Counted from the first letter of the stretch, positions 43,417-56,973 are shown. The stretch is DNA of 64,000 bases from Daucus carota subsp. sativus (GCF_001625215.2 NC_030383.2:41412380-41476379); one strand, 5' to 3'. Notes: a model not told the origin generated them from the letters alone. Numbers and translations: made by a program.

Positions 43417-45855
43417 ATGTTGCATATAAAAACTCCGAAGACAGGAAGAGCCAGAAGAGAGCTAAAAAAAATTGCTCCTAAACTTGTAAGTTCTAACTGT
43501 CCCAGTAATAATTTGAGTGCATCTTTGTATGATGAAGTAATTACAGGTGCTACATAATATTGGTATCTAAGTGTAAAATAATGGTTGCAGGTTGAAACTG
43601 GGAAGAAAACACTGATACTTCACGGGACAAAAACTAGCAATGTAATAAATTCTGTGCTGACTGAAATTTATCATTTGAAAAAGGATAATGCTGTTAAATA
43701 TACCAAGAGGAATGACAATATTAGACCATTTGAAAGCGGCGGTGAAACATCACTAGAGTTTTACTCTCTTAAAACTGATTGCAGTCTCTTCGTGGTAAGC
43801 CCAAACATAAGGGATTCTTTATTATATATGATTAATGTTTTATTACATTTTATATAAAGTGTTAGTCTCTTGATGACCTAAAAGAATATAATGACCTCTT
43901 AGGTTCAAATTCCGCACTCAAGCTTCTATTAAAAATTATGAAAAAGTATATCGTTTCATAGTTTAGAATTCTTGGTTTAACTGTGATTATTGGAGCATTT
44001 GAACAAAAGACAATGTTCTGCAGTGCTCAGAATATTTTTTATTACTAAAAACAGTTGTGTATGACGTGATCAAGTTGGTGGGTGGAGTGTTCTTTGTTTG
44101 TATTCATTAGATTGGCTGCTCTTGTTGTAGTTAGTATTCAATTTCAATAGAGCTACCTATTTAGTAAAGTTAAAAAATTTAACAGTTTTTGGCAAACTAC
44201 ATGTAAATTAGTTTAATATATATTAAATTGTTATTAATACAAAATAAGTGGATTTCTATTAATTGTTATTAATACAAAGTAAGTGGATTTCTAAATGTTG
44301 GAGGTTTGTAGTTGGAGACACAACAGAGACTATACCAATATAGTTGTTACTTGTTAGTTGAGTACTGTTATGGTTGATGTTTCACAATTTATTTTAAAAG
44401 AGGTTTGCCGTGGCTAGGTTAAACTGGGTGGATAGATAGATGAAGAATTCATATAAAATAAAAAAGTGCTTTTTGAGTCACAATTACTTTATTAGATATG
44501 AAAGGGTGTAATATCAAGATCAGTTTTATATAATAGTTAAAGAGGTTAAGATGTCTTCATCTAGTTCATATCCATCTGTCCTCCAATGATGTCCAGAGTT
44601 CGAAAGCAAAGCTAATCACATAGTTATACAAATCTGTCTTTTGAATTTTTTTCTAATTTTTCATTATTTCCAAACACATTTTTGAGGTTATTATAATGTT
44701 TGATGTTTCTTAGTTCCTTGCAGACCTTTGAACTTATGGAAGGACTAGCCGTATTTGAATAAATGATCTATAATCTTACTGTTGAAAAAATTATTAATCC
44801 CTTTGTCAACGTATTATTTGTAGTTTAATAACTGAGATATCTATCATATGTCTTGTTCCTGGTTTCTGCAGTATGGTTCTCACTCAAAAAAACGGCCTGA
44901 TAACCTTGTTATAGGCCGCACTTATGACCACCACATATATGATCTTGTCGAGGTTGGGGTTGAAAATTTCAAAAGCATGCAATCATTCTCGTATGATAAG
45001 AGATTCGCTCCTCTCATCGGGTCAAAACCTTTCTTTGCTTTTATTGGGGAAGGATTTGAAAACATTGAAGAACTGAAACATATTAAGGAAGTTTTGCTAG
45101 ATCTGTTCCATGGACAGGTGCTCTTTTTTCGGCCCAAAATATTTATATCTTGCTTTCCTGTATGTGCTGTAAGCAACATTAATGTCATGCTTTTTAATTT
45201 AGGCTGTGACAAATTTAAACCTTGCTGGCCTAGACCGGGTTTATGTGTGTACAGCCGTGTCTTCAAATAAGGTTTTTTTCACTCATTGTGCACTGCGTAT
45301 GAAGAAGTCTGGTACCATAGTGCCAAGGATGGAGTTGGTAGAAGTTGGTCCATCCATGGATTTGGTTATCAGAAGGCATCGTCTTGCTGACGAAAGCCTA
45401 AGAAAACAATCCATGAAAACAGCTCCTGAATTGAAAATGAGAAAGGTTTGACCTTAATTTTCTTCTTAATGATGCTCGCCTTTTTCTCCATGCCCCAACC
45501 CCTTTTACCTTACTTTTGTTTTGTTTCTTTATCTTAATCAGGAGAAAAATGTTAGCCGTGATGTTATTGAAGGCAAAATCGGAAAAGTTTATATTCCGGA
45601 TCAACAGGTGAGATAAATATCAATCTATTAGAGATTCATTCATATATAAGATGCTCATATTTGATTTGTCAAGGGCGATAACATGTCTTTCAAATTCTGT
45701 TTCTTCCTTTTTTTAATTTTTATTTGTGTCTATAGGTTGGAAGCGTGCCCTTGCCTAACAAATCCAAAGGATTAAAAAGGGAGCGCCGCGAAGCAAAGAC
45801 AAAAGGTGAAGGAAAGACACATGTTGATAAGAAGCCCAAGCAACAAGATTCTTAA
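43417..45855 (+). CDS. RPF2: Ribosome production factor 2 homolog (Brix domain)
   Basis: Six coding exons with in-phase GT-AG borders: 43417-43485, 43591-43794, 44872-45117, 45203-45445, 45542-45607, 45736-45855. They encode 315 residues, the length expected of plant RPF2. The N-terminus MLHIKTPKTGRARRELKK is basic. The Brix domain spans about 30-235, with KTLILHGTKTSNVINSVLTE and LVIGRTYDHHIYDLVEVGVE. A lysine-rich tail (KGLKRERREAKTKGEGKTH) suits nucleolar RNA contact. RPF2 works with RRS1 to place the 5S RNP into pre-60S particles in the nucleolus. All exons end on codon boundaries. The intron 43795-44871 carries a short tandem duplication near 44,220-44,295. Confidence 0.95.
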
Positions 45856-47676
45856 TTCTCTGCTGGCATATCGTACTTATTGTTCTCTTGTTCCTGAAAC
45901 ATGATTATAGCTTAATAGTTATTGAAACATCCATTTTTTTGTATCGATTTTGTTGTTCTGGATACACACTTTAGTTATGGCATACTTTTCAGTTTTGATA
46001 GATAGATAATGTGTGGTGCGCAGCAATACAATGAAATGGGAATCAGGTGCTTTATGCATCCTCCTACAAGTCACAAAAATGATCAACTAAGGAAAGTAGA
46101 ATGTGGTGAAGACCATTAATTTAACATAATAGAACAGGGAATCTTTTAATTCTTTTTCGTTCAATCCCCTTGTAGCCACAGGAGAGGTTGGAATATCATA
46201 ATTCGTAAGATTCACAGTGAGTATTAAGATTACAGTTTATAACCTCAAAACAGGTTATATACAGTAATGAATAGGAGGAATTTGTCCCTGCATAGCACAG
46301 AAAAAAGTAGGGATTTGAACAATGGAATCATATCGCAGGCTTGCTGCATCGCAAACTGCCAAGTCCAATTTCCGCAGCCTAGGAATAACTCCATTCCTCA
46401 CAGCAGAGTAGAGTGCAATGCCTTAGAGTGGAAACTAAGAAACCTTGCAGCAAAGTAGAGTAAGTAATTTGTAATGCCTTGAATGGAATCTAAGAAACCG
46501 ATAACGTTTGCAAGGAGGAATAAGCAAGGCGAAATAGTAAATTCAAGAAGGCAGGTCAAAAAATTTAAGCAAAGGGGTAAAATGGGGAGAAGGAAGAAAG
46601 TAGTGTCAGAAAAAAGGTAAGCTGTTAGGGTTGAGTTATTGAGTGGATTGTATAGCTACAGGACCTATCCGATCCAGGGTTTTCTTAGCGGATATGATTT
46701 TGTTAAAAAAATTCGATTTGAAATTCGATCGGATAAGAAAAGTTCGATAATATATGGATTTAAGCTGACCCGATCTGGTAGAATGTATATATTGTAAAAA
46801 ATATTTTAATTACAGTAGTTATATTTTAGACTTTAGAGTTGGTACTTTCGGGAATTCTACCATTTTGTGTATTTTCCTTACGAACTTAATTTATGATTTT
46901 TTTTTTACAAAAATGTATCTAGCTACTTGCATCATGGTGTCTTATTCAATTTTATCCTTCCCAAACTTAAAGAATCATCAACATGATTTTTTTCCATTCT
47001 AAAATGACTTTAATTTGTATTTGTGTTGAAAATTTTATTATTATGCTGAAATTTGTGTTCTAAATATATTATAATTCATTTTTTAGAAAAAATATTATAA
47101 TTCATTTACTTCATTTTTAAATTCAAATATTTGTTCAATTTTTAAAAGACTTTCAAATCTAAGTAAAAAAAAGCAGAAAAAGTTAAATAGATATGATCAT
47201 GCATCTGGATATGGATCAACTTATCAAAAATCGGGTCCCGGTCTGATCCGAATCCGATAAAATAAATAGATATAGATATGAATTTAGACCGATGGGATCC
47301 GGCCTACCACAAACCATATCTTAACAGCTTCCACCCTGCCTGTCTCTAGTCTTGTACATCCTTTCCCTTCAAGCCACATCAAACTACCATGAATTACTAA
47401 CATAAAAATGTGTATGAATTACCAACATAAAAATGTCTCTAGTAACATCTTATATAATCTTTATAACAGTCTACAATGGGTGATGGGTGGTGAATTATTA
47501 AAAGCAAGCTATATATAAGTAGAAGGTGGTGAAGAAGAAAAAGATGATGTCCATCACTTTCATCCCCACTTGAAGGTCAAAGTGTCCAGCACTTATAATC
47601 AAAGATAAAATGAAAAGAGTCATGCAACTTCTGATGATAATGCTGCGTTTTGACTAATCCCTGCCACCACTGCAAG
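45856..47676. other. Convergent intergenic region, RPF2 to WRKY
   Basis: The two genes converge here, so both 3' UTRs lie within. From about 46,630 to 47,290 there is AT-rich sequence with GATCCGATCCG-like words at both ends that may be an old transposon, but ends and duplications are unclear. No gene seen. Confidence 0.45.
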
Positions 47677-48792
47677 CTAGTCGAAAAATCGATCATCTCC
47701 ATCGAATTTGTCAAGTCCACTATATATTTCCTCGTCGTGAATTAAATTATTGTCCTCGTTGTAATCATCCTCGTCCACGTCCACCATGTCAGTGTCGTCG
47801 ACTGTATTGTCAGGATTATTCTCATACCGAACTGAAGAAGGAGAGAATGTGAGGGCGGAGTGGGGGGAGGTTGATGGTGAGAAGTTGGGAGCCACAGAGG
47901 TGGACTCGGAGGAAGTTGCAGTTGATTTGATTATGTTGTTCAGCGCTGCTGCAGCGGAGAATTTGCTGCGGGTGCTGCCAGCCAGAGAACTCCTGTGAGT
48001 TGGACGTGGATGCGCGTGTTCTCCAGTGTACGATACTATAAAAATGGTGGCATCTGTTGGACTCCCCTCTACTTGTTTCCTTGCTGGACACCCTTTCAAT
48101 GTGCTGCACCTGTAATAGTTCCTACCCGAAAAAAAAAATATTTTGGTTAAGGTTAATTGCAAAATTTAACAAGTCCGCAAAATGCAGTTATTCAGGGATG
48201 GATAGGGTAATGAAACCTGGGATAAGGGGAGCCTTTGATGGGTTTTTGACCATATTTCCGCCATGCCCAAGTATCGCCTGATAATTCTTCTTGTGTCATC
48301 TGATATACCATCTTCAGATGCTGGTTTTTCCTGAGAAAGGTGGTAAAGAAACTCAATGTTAGTGATCTAGATGCATAACAGGCCTTTTCAAAGCTGCTAA
48401 TATGATTATTTTTTTCAGATGTCAGAATAAGTAGTTAAGTAGTACCTTCTTCGAGATCGTATGGTAGAGCTAGAAGGATTTGAGATGGGCAAAGTGAAGG
48501 TATTGGACTGTGGCTCCTGTTGTGGAGGATAATTCATAACCTGTTCATTTTCGAATTCTGCATTAAAATTGGAGAATGGCTGATGAATTTCTTCGAGGCC
48601 ATAGTCTGCGGTAGTGTTCTGCAGACCATAAGTTAACGGATCAGTAAAATCATCATTTTGGAAGGAGAATTGATCAGCGAAAGGCTGTTCCTTCTCCTCC
48701 TGCTCGTCCTCCATGCGATTTTGATCAACGACAGAGGCGGAGGTAGTGCAGCTTCTCACCACTGCATACAAATCCCAGTCCCCATCCGACAT
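47677..48792 (-). CDS. WRKY transcription factor, group IIe (WRKY22/27-like)
   Basis: Three exons, 48792-48446, 48330-48217 and 48121-47677, in phase, encode 301 residues. The N-terminus [15 protein letters not shown] matches the conserved opening of WRKY22/27/29 proteins. The WRKY domain has WRKYGQK at about 139-145 and a zinc finger C-X5-C-X23-H-X1-H at about 159-191, followed by [16 protein letters not shown], a group IIe mark. The intron splits the domain after PYPR, the canonical position. The C-terminus is acidic ([15 protein letters not shown]), probably activating. These factors bind W-boxes in the nucleus; WRKY22/29 act below immune MAP kinases and WRKY27 in bacterial wilt response in Arabidopsis. 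Which paralogue this is remains open. Confidence 0.93.
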
Positions 48793-48930
48793 TGTAACAT
48801 ATGTGAATAGAAACTTGATTGTGAGCTCTCTGTTCTGAGACAGCTGCTAAAAGGAAACCAAGGGCTGACTTTTGAAATGGAAGGAGAAGAGAATTGAGGT
48901 GGAGCACTAAGGAGGATTTGTTAAATGCAA

Positions 48931-49090
48931 ATATATATACATAAACAAGTCAATAACTCTTACTGTGGAGAAACAGAGTCATGATTGAATCAATGAAGCA
49001 AGTGGGTGCTTTAGATTGTGTGTTTGGATATGATTACAAAAATAAACTAAGCTTTTCATTTCCTTTGCCATTGACTTGGGAAAATGTCAA
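48931..49090 (-). promoter_or_regulatory. WRKY promoter: TATA and W-box cores
   Basis: A TA-repeat TATA-like box lies at 48931-48939, about 140 bases upstream of the start codon. TTGAC cores occur at 48948-48953 and 49085-49090 on the gene strand and at 49071-49076 on the opposite strand. Promoter W-boxes are common in WRKY genes and permit auto- or cross-regulation. Confidence 0.45.
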
Positions 49091-51731
49091 AGGTGGAACC
49101 ACTTGATCATCTTAACCATTCCTAGCTGTTGCAAAACATGACCATTAGTTACAGTCACAGCCTAAACATACACACCCTAGTCTGTTTTCGTCTCTACCTG
49201 ACGGAACCAGGATTTCGAAATACTCGGGACTTACATGATAAATCATCAAATTTTGGAGTTCAGCCAGGGCTTAAAAACCGAAGTCTTACCGATTTTAACC
49301 ATATATCACGGCTTATGAATAAAATCCTCTGCCAATCTTCGACGTTCGGGGCTGTAGGCTTGGTTGACCCCTTGTGTGGGAGAGTGACCACCACAGGGGT
49401 TGGTTTCAAAATCTCAAACATGTCCCATCCGTGTTGCTGTAGGGGCACTGGCCCCCCATATTCTTTGAATCCTCAAATATACGTGGGGTTATAAACTCAG
49501 CACGTCTGTGAACCAAGAAAGAATATATACCACTTTTTGTGATCCAAGTGATACACTAGTTGTGGTCTCAAAACATTTCTCATTCCACTTCATTTATCAT
49601 CTAGAGGCGTAGCCGGCCAATGAACACATCGTTTCAGATCGCTAACGCATGATCACGAAAGAAAAAGGTTCCGAAAAGAGTGTTTCTTAGTATCGCGAAA
49701 TGATTAGTAATAAGAAACCGATAGGCTTAAGTGACAGGACTGCTACTAATTGGAGCATTCTCTTGTGCTTGAGAAATCTCCATCTCTGAATCTGCTGGTC
49801 AGTTGATCCGTTAAAAGACAGGATGCTGACAAGACCTGAAATTCCTTGGCCTTTCTCATCTGACAGGATGAAAGAAAGATTTGACAGTAACTAATGGCTT
49901 GATTTGACTCTGTAATCATAACCATCATTCCTCGATTTGTCTTTGTACTCATAGTCCTTATCCCTCGAATTCTTCTATCAAAGTAACTCAACATAAATGG
50001 TCTCCTACAAATTCGGAAACAATCCTCCATAATCCTACCAGCCTCTTATAAGGAGTACATGTAAAGTCTGCGTAAATCATACCCCCAGACTTCACTTTTG
50101 TTTAGTCTGGAATTGATAAATGAAACTCGTCTATGAACTTACAATGAGCTCCTAAAGTCTGTTCTATAATCCATACGCATCAACAAGAAAGAGAATAGAG
50201 GTGGGTTTGGTAAATTGGCACGATGAAGTGGTGGGTGGGGGTTCTTTTGTGCGAGAGTGTGTGTGTGGGGGGGGGGGGGGGGGGGGGGGGGGGGGATCAC
50301 AATGAGGCATACAGATATATCAAACACAAGTGATGGTGCAATACAGATGCCTTTCTCACCTAGAAACCTTTTCTTAAATGTTTTCCAGCTTCTACCAGCC
50401 CATCTTCACTCCTAAGGTCATCCGCTTGATGTGCTCGCATAAACATATAAGGTCGGCATATAGAACTGGCAGCATCAGATTATCTGCTAGGATCATAGCT
50501 AATACCTATACAATATATACTGAACATCAGCAGCATATACAGTCCATCTCCGAGATGAACCAGCTGCAAAGGCTTAGCTATAACCTTTTCATCAGCCAAG
50601 AACATTACCATCGAGTGTCTGGATCACTCTGGCAGAGTGTCAGAAACCATTGAAGTTCAGTTGTCAGTCTAAATCACTAGCCATGTTTCAGAAACAGCTA
50701 TCTGAATGGAAGATTAAATCAAATGTAACTCCACTTCGTAACAATGATCAACTCTAGATTTATACACATAAGAGAACATTTTAATCAACTTTCATGTGTA
50801 TAAATATACGTGTGAGAGAGGGTTCACAAAAAATGTGATATGATATCAAAAATTTGTTTTCTAAGATGAATTAGGGAAAGCAGAAGTTGCAAAATAGATA
50901 AACTTAATCACCACTAATTATTAAACACCTCATAGAGCAGAAGGCTGTGTTTTCTGAGAAATTTGTGAAACACCTACTCGTATAGTCCCAGACCGCCACG
51001 TAATCCTAGTGGACCTGGTTGGCTAGTTGATTTCAACCCCAACTGGCAATCAACAGACCATTTAATCGTCAAGAATCCTGCTTCACTACTAATTTTTGGG
51101 TTCAAAGACATCTTCAACGACTCAACAAGCATATGAAACACAGCGACTCTAAAAATTAACATTTCAGACACCATTGAGAACAGTGGATTTTGGCAGTACT
51201 TTCTCATAAAAAAAAAACACATGCTGCTTGCTAGGCTTCATGGCATCTAGAGCTTACTAGCAGGAAGGTGTTGTAAACATCTGGAACACCTTGAGATCAA
51301 TACAAAAGAGCATCTACTAGTGCTACGACAAAAAGGGTTAATACAAAATGAAAATTTGATAAGTAAGATTGTAACATTCCTATGCCTCTGCCATGGCATG
51401 CAGACGTGCTACTCATAACAGAATAGTGTTTTGGCAGAATGCAGATGATAATCAGCCATTTCAAGGCATGGCTGTGAATACACTTGTAAGTTTTATATTG
51501 ATAACAGCCAGGTGCTGCTACATGTGACTAACAGCTAATTTTCCAAATACACATGGTTTATTCTGTGTGAATAATATTGCAGTATGTTGATGACTGATTT
51601 TTGCATTTATGCAAAGATAATAAAACAATATACAGGGGGTGTCTACATAGCTAAACGTATGAAAGTAGCAGGTTATTTTATCGTAACAAAACATGACATA
51701 TATTCCAAAGCAGCTAATTGTCTAATGTTAA
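49091..51731. other. Intergenic region, WRKY promoter side to PPR 3' side
   Basis: No supported gene in 2.6 kb. A block at about 49,190-49,500 is less AT-rich and has tracts like GACGGAACCAGGATTTCG and TGGCCCCCC that recall degraded transposon ends. A run of 29 G residues lies at 50267-50295. The right end presumably holds the 3' UTR of the PPR gene. Confidence 0.45.
50267..50295 (+). repeat. 29-nt poly(G) run
   Basis: An uninterrupted run of 29 G follows GTGTGTGTGTGTG. Such a tract can form G-quadruplexes, is prone to slippage, and its exact length in an assembly is uncertain. Confidence 0.9.
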
Positions 51732-54700
51732 TCAAGAAGGATCAATAAAGTCACCATGTTTAAATGCAGATGATTCGACAACCCCGTGTTCATTAAGGTT
51801 ATCACTAGGTTTGTTTAAACTAACATCAGTACTTTCACATGATTCAGGCAAAGTCTCGCGAATTTCCACATCCGCTTTGATTACAGGATTCCTAACATAC
51901 CTAGATCGATTGATAGGCTTCGATCTGATTTTCACACGCTTCCCCTCGATATAACGGAATTCCTTCTTCGGAGGAGGATATTTCTTCTTCAATTTCTGAT
52001 ACTTGTCCATCATATTAAGCTTCTGAAATACATCTCCAACCATTGCAATAACTGATACAGTAGGTTTCACACCAAGCTCATCCATATCAGCAAAAACCTG
52101 TCAAGTAAATCATTCACTAAATAAGAGCTTGTGCAGTAAAACGAAGATTGCCTTTCAGTAATCAAGTTAATTTCAGACCAACTAATATTAGTATAATAAG
52201 CTAAAGGCACAACATTTGAAAAATAAAATATGTCAGTGCAATATATTATAGAATAATTAAAAGTATATCCAACTAAGAAGGATCAAGATTTAATCAAAGG
52301 ATCTGCGAGGGGACATAAAATGACATAAGTTTAAAAATCAAATGTGAGCCGTCTTTATTTGTTGCTAAGCTTAATAGTGGGGTCTCTAATCCAATTGTCA
52401 GGGACACCATATTATTCTTAAACAGCTCAAGTCAGCTCATCATCCAGTATATTTATTGAGACGATTTTGTCATAAAAATTTACTATTATATAAATCTAGG
52501 CAGAAATAGGATCGGTATATACCAAAAACATAGTCCCTAAAGCTGAAATGCAGTTATGTCTGTAAACTATTTCAACCAGAGAGTCTAATCTACATTATTA
52601 GAATTTGGTCAATGAACTTGCTAGCTCAGTTGCTCTTAATTAATTAGAAATACATTATTTGAACCAGAATTTATTCAAAATGCATTTTACAACCATTACA
52701 ATGACCATATAATATTTATATAAACAGATATATTGTACTTGTCTTTTTAAGTTTAGAGATATCATCAAAGAGTAATAATAAGTAGAGATATCACATTCTA
52801 ATAGAAAACGCAATATGTTTGTATGTTTTTTGTGCTATAACAACACAGTTGTGTTGTACTCTCATGATTTGTAATGCGTCTTAGGCTCCTAGTTTAGAAT
52901 TATTGGCCACTTCATGACTGAAAACATGGGCAACACCTGAAGGCATGACTTATCTCACTTCTTCCAGGAAGGATATGTAATTATAGTATTTAAGCTGGCA
53001 TTAAAGTACCTCAAACATCTTATCATACATTTCCCTCGTGTAGTAAATAGAGATCATTTTATCGAAGAAATTACGAGGCATGCTTTCCAAATTTTCAGCA
53101 AATAACTTTTGCCATAGTTCTTCAGCTTCCTCAAGTCTCCCGTCTTCTGCCAAAGCATTTAGCAGCATATAATAGCTCCCCATTGTTCTTCCTTGACCTT
53201 TGCTTAGCATCCACTTTGTCACCTACATACCATATATGAACAGGGATTATTCACCATTAGTTCCTCATCACCGAAGATTACTCAAAAGTTTTTGAAATAT
53301 AAATACCTGAATTATCCTTTTCCATTCTTTTTCATTCTCAAGAGCCTTCAAAGCCTTTTTCACTGTAATTAAGGGAAATTCCAACTCCCATGCAATAAAA
53401 GAATCAAGGGCCCCATATACTTCTTCTTTGACATTTGATAGCTCTTTAATCTATATAAGATATTACATCAATAAAGCGCAATCAGTTTGATTTTAAATAT
53501 AGATCTATAGATTATTTAAGTAGTTCCCAGTCAGCATCATAGTCAGAATAATTCAAAACTTAAGAAATTCTTCAGACACTAGAACTCAAACTCAAAACTA
53601 AACTCATACTAGCAGGACTGCAGGAGAGCGCATATATTTTCTCACAAACATAAGCAAAGGCTGCAAAAGACTCACAGTGTCGACGAGCTTTAACGACTTA
53701 GAAATGGTCCCTATTCTTGGCTTGGTTTTCCATACTCGAGGATACCTTTGTCGAGGACCTTTTGCAGCACATACCTAGAAATCAAGGCAATTTATAAACA
53801 AAGAAGCATCTTAAGAAATTACTCCCTCCGTCCCCCTCATTTGTTTACATTGGGGGACGGGGGCTCGACACGCATTCTAATGCTCTCGTAAAACGTAGTT
53901 CGATAAATTATTTTGAACTTTTTTTCTTCTGAATAAAAATTTGATGTTTAAATTTTTATATAAAAAAGAAAAATTTTAAAAATAAATTAAAGAACTATGT
54001 TTTATGTGCGCCTTAAAATGCGTGTCGAGCAGTGTGAAAAAACTATAAAGAAATGAGAGAGACAGAGGGAGTACAAGGCAACAAAACCACGATTATAAAC
54101 AAAGAATCATCTTAAGAAATTACTCCCTCCGTCCCCCTCATTTGTTTACATTGGGGGACGGGGGCTCGACACGCATTCTAATGCTCTCGTAAAACGTAGT
54201 TCGATAAATTATTTTGAACTTTTTTTTCTTCTGAATAAAAATTTGATGTTTAAATTTTTATATAAAAAAGAAAAATTTTAAAAATAAATTAAAGAACTAT
54301 GTTTTATATGCGCCTTAAAATGCGTGTCGAGCAGTGTGAAAAAACTATAAAGAAATGAGAGGGACAGAGGGAGTACAAGGCAACAGAACCACGATTTAAT
54401 ATGCGAAATGAAAATATACATATCATTTGAATCCTGTGAATAGGAAAGAGAAGACAAAATTCCTCAACCAAAAATACTTTATATTCAGGTTAAAGATTAT
54501 AAGTACAACAACCATTTTAGAAATCAATTTCAGCTTAGCTGCCCCTTAAAGTTCTTCACAATCAAAGCGGAAGACAATTTTTTCTTTTCACGTTCTACCT
54601 ATTACTATTTCCTTGTTATAAAACAGTGGGCAAGGATTGCTTCGAAACAATTCAAACTAAATAATTCATAGACCAGCAACATGATAAAGTGCAAATCAAA

Positions 54701-55117
54701 TCTTAAGCATTTATAATAATATATAAAGACGTAGCAGGTCATTTTCTATCTCATAAGATGCTTTTGTTGTCACACTAAGCTTTATGCTGCAAAGTGAAAA
54801 AATTAGAAGGTAAATGCCACCATTCCGCTAAGTGATTCAACTGGGGAACCAAGGCTCGAAAATAAAACGTCTTCCCACTACAGTTAAGCACAAATACAGA
54901 GCCCTAATATATCAAGTAAACACAGGTCTATGTCTATCAAGCACAAAACCATTAAATTTCACATCACGATACATACCAACATTTTTAACTAAAATCCCAA
55001 AAAAAACTGCAAAAATTCGGCTCAACTCACCACAACCGGGCTACCAAACCTCCTGCAGAACTGAACTGATTCCAATCTTTTAGCGAATACCGCTGGAAAA
55101 TGTCTCAAACTCAGCAT
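51732..55117 (-). CDS. Pentatricopeptide repeat protein, EMB1417/At4g21190-like
   Basis: Five exons, 55117-55031, 53774-53676, 53450-53307, 53222-53010 and 52097-51732, join in phase to 302 residues. The N-terminus [20 protein letters not shown] is hydrophobic and basic with few acids, consistent with an organelle transit peptide. Then come [40 protein letters not shown] and PPR-like helices from about 105 to 215 ([40 protein letters not shown]). A Lys/Pro segment [20 protein letters not shown] precedes a poorly conserved acidic tail. It has too few repeats for a classical RNA editor and resembles the short embryo-essential PPR protein At4g21190 as I recall it. It probably binds RNA in chloroplast or mitochondrion. 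The first intron (53,775-55,030) holds a duplicated MITE. Confidence 0.85.
53792..54394. repeat. Tandem duplication of about 301 bp containing a Stowaway MITE
   Basis: Units at about 53,792-54,092 and 54,093-54,394 are nearly identical. Each has a short host flank TTATAAACAAAGAA, a Stowaway element (53822-54071 and 54123-54373) with CTCCCTCCG/CAGAGGGAG ends and TA borders, and a right flank with CAAGGCAACA. Since host flank is copied too, this is a segmental tandem duplication, not two insertions. Confidence 0.85.
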
Positions 55118-56660
55118 TCTGAGTACAATCAAGCAGAAAATAAATTAACATTTCACACAAAAACTCCAGAAAGTAACCAAAACAAATCAACTAAAAATAG
55201 CATAACAGACATAAATCGAATACTCAATTCTTAAATAAAAACAGTGACATGTGCATACAAACCCTAACAATAAGAATATAATTACATACATACCGGCGAT
55301 TAGATATAGAAACCGGGGGTATTACACTGTCTGCTTCACAGAGCACTAACGATAAATAAATTTCACAGCTTTATCTTTTAAGGGCAGGGGTAGTTTAGAC
55401 TTTTAATCGTTTTTTAAGACCACGTTTGGCTAGAAGATAGAAAGTTTGCATAATCTTATTTAACGGATGCAACACAAAATGCTGGTGATCCAGTCGGCAA
55501 TGACCGTCCGATTAGTCGCCTGTGGCTTCGGCTTTGTCTCCGGCCGGTTCTCTCACCCCGGCAGCTTCAGGTGATGTGCTCAAGAGTCTGGGGGTAGTTT
55601 GATTTGCGGAGCGCGGTTAGAACGAAGAATCGGGTTAGTGATACGGGGTTATGATATCATTTCGCATTTCTCATTATATCATGTGTTTGGTTGAAGAATT
55701 GGTGTACGGGGTTATGATATCATTTTTCATGATATCATGTGTTTGGTTGAGAATATATCTGTTTAATTTAAAATTTTATTATGTTATTGATTAGATTAAA
55801 TTATTTTAGTGGATAAAAAGTTATAAATATTTTTATTATTATTAATAATATTTATTTGTACATTAAATATTTTTTTTGTTATTATTAATATTTTTTAAAA
55901 AAATAGAAAAATAACATTCATAATGATACCCATACTACCATCTAGTACCCACCTCTTGCTTTGGGTTTCGAAAACACATAATCTCGAAGTTTCAAGTAGA
56001 ATAAAAAAAATCCAAACAAACATAAGATATGGATTTGGTTGATTTCATACCCATACATGATTCCTCGTACCACTCAACCAAACGACCCCTTAAATTGAGT
56101 TGGAAAGTTCAATTTGGATATATATTTTGAATAGTTAAATTTCTGGATGAGTAATAGATCGAAAATAAAATAAAATAATAGTTTAGTTAAATACAATTTA
56201 GAAATCAATGATAAAATTTAAATTTGTTTAACTTAGTATAAAACCTCGTGCAAGATACGACCTTCAACTTAAATCATATATTTATTTATTTATTTGTCAT
56301 AAGGTCTTAAATCATATTTTAAATAAGAGTAAACGATAAAGTGGTGATTGTAGTTTGCTAAATTTTATAAAATGTTGGTTAGAATTCAAAAACTATATAT
56401 TAGTAGTTATAGATTTTACCTACATATTTTGATAAGGTAGATGACGTAGCTCTATTAAACTTAGACCGTTAAATAAAAAAAATAGAAATAGAATGGTTAA
56501 AAGCGGATTTTAGGGTAAAACAACGATCATGAGTATCCCTGCGACAAATATCTGATCTACTGTCTTCAAAGATCTAAGGTAATCACCAAACAAAGAAATA
56601 AACTAAATAATTTCAATCATGATGATTTGATATTCTTAAAAATCTATTTGACCTCTCTAA
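55118..56660. other. PPR 5' flank with degenerate TIR-like sequence
   Basis: The PPR promoter and leader lie at the left. Around 55,583-56,095, GGGGGTAGTTTGATTTG faces the complement of CAACCAAACGACCCCTT. Between them is the duplicated phrase GGTTATGATATCATTT (about 55,647 and 55,708), each followed by ATCATGTGTTTGGTTGA. This looks like an old MITE, but I found no target duplication. No gene seen to 56,660. Confidence 0.4.
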
Positions 56661-56970
56661 TGTTGTGTTTGGTTGGGGAGAATGAAATGGAATGGAATGG
56701 AATGAGTAAAAATACTTGAAATTAATAGAGATAGGATGAAAGTTTTGGAAAAAAATTGAGGGAGGGCAAAATTGCTATGATGAGATTTATGAAGAAATTG
56801 AGGATAGGAGCAAATGGAGCATTCCATCTCAAATTGGAGGTGTAATATTTAACCTATGATGTATGGAATGGAATGGAGGGAAGAATGAAATTTTTTAAAA
56901 ATTATGCATAAGATAGTTCATTTTTCCATTCCATTCCTTCCGGAATCATTCACCCCAACCAAACACAACG
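56661..56970. mobile_element. Tourist-like MITE, TAA target duplication
   Basis: The left end TGTTGTGTTTGGTTGGGG and the right end CCCCAACCAAACACAACG are inverted copies with one base of offset. TAA flanks at 56658-56660 and 56971-56973. Inside, GGAATGGAATGG on the left and CCATTCCATTCC on the right extend the symmetry. 310 bp, non-coding. Confidence 0.75.
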
Positions 56971-56973
56971 TAA

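Noticed and set aside
46630-47300. Possible hAT-like element with GATCCGATCCG-type ends
   Set aside because: Ends do not pair convincingly and no target duplication was found.
8963-48792. Immune gene cluster (SGT1, LFG fragment, WRKY22/27-like)
   Set aside because: The LFG piece is a transposon capture, the genes are unrelated in sequence and orientation, and housekeeping genes lie between them, so co-location looks accidental.
50139-50327. Poly-proline peptide frame on the minus strand
   Set aside because: It is the complement of the G homopolymer and GT repeat.
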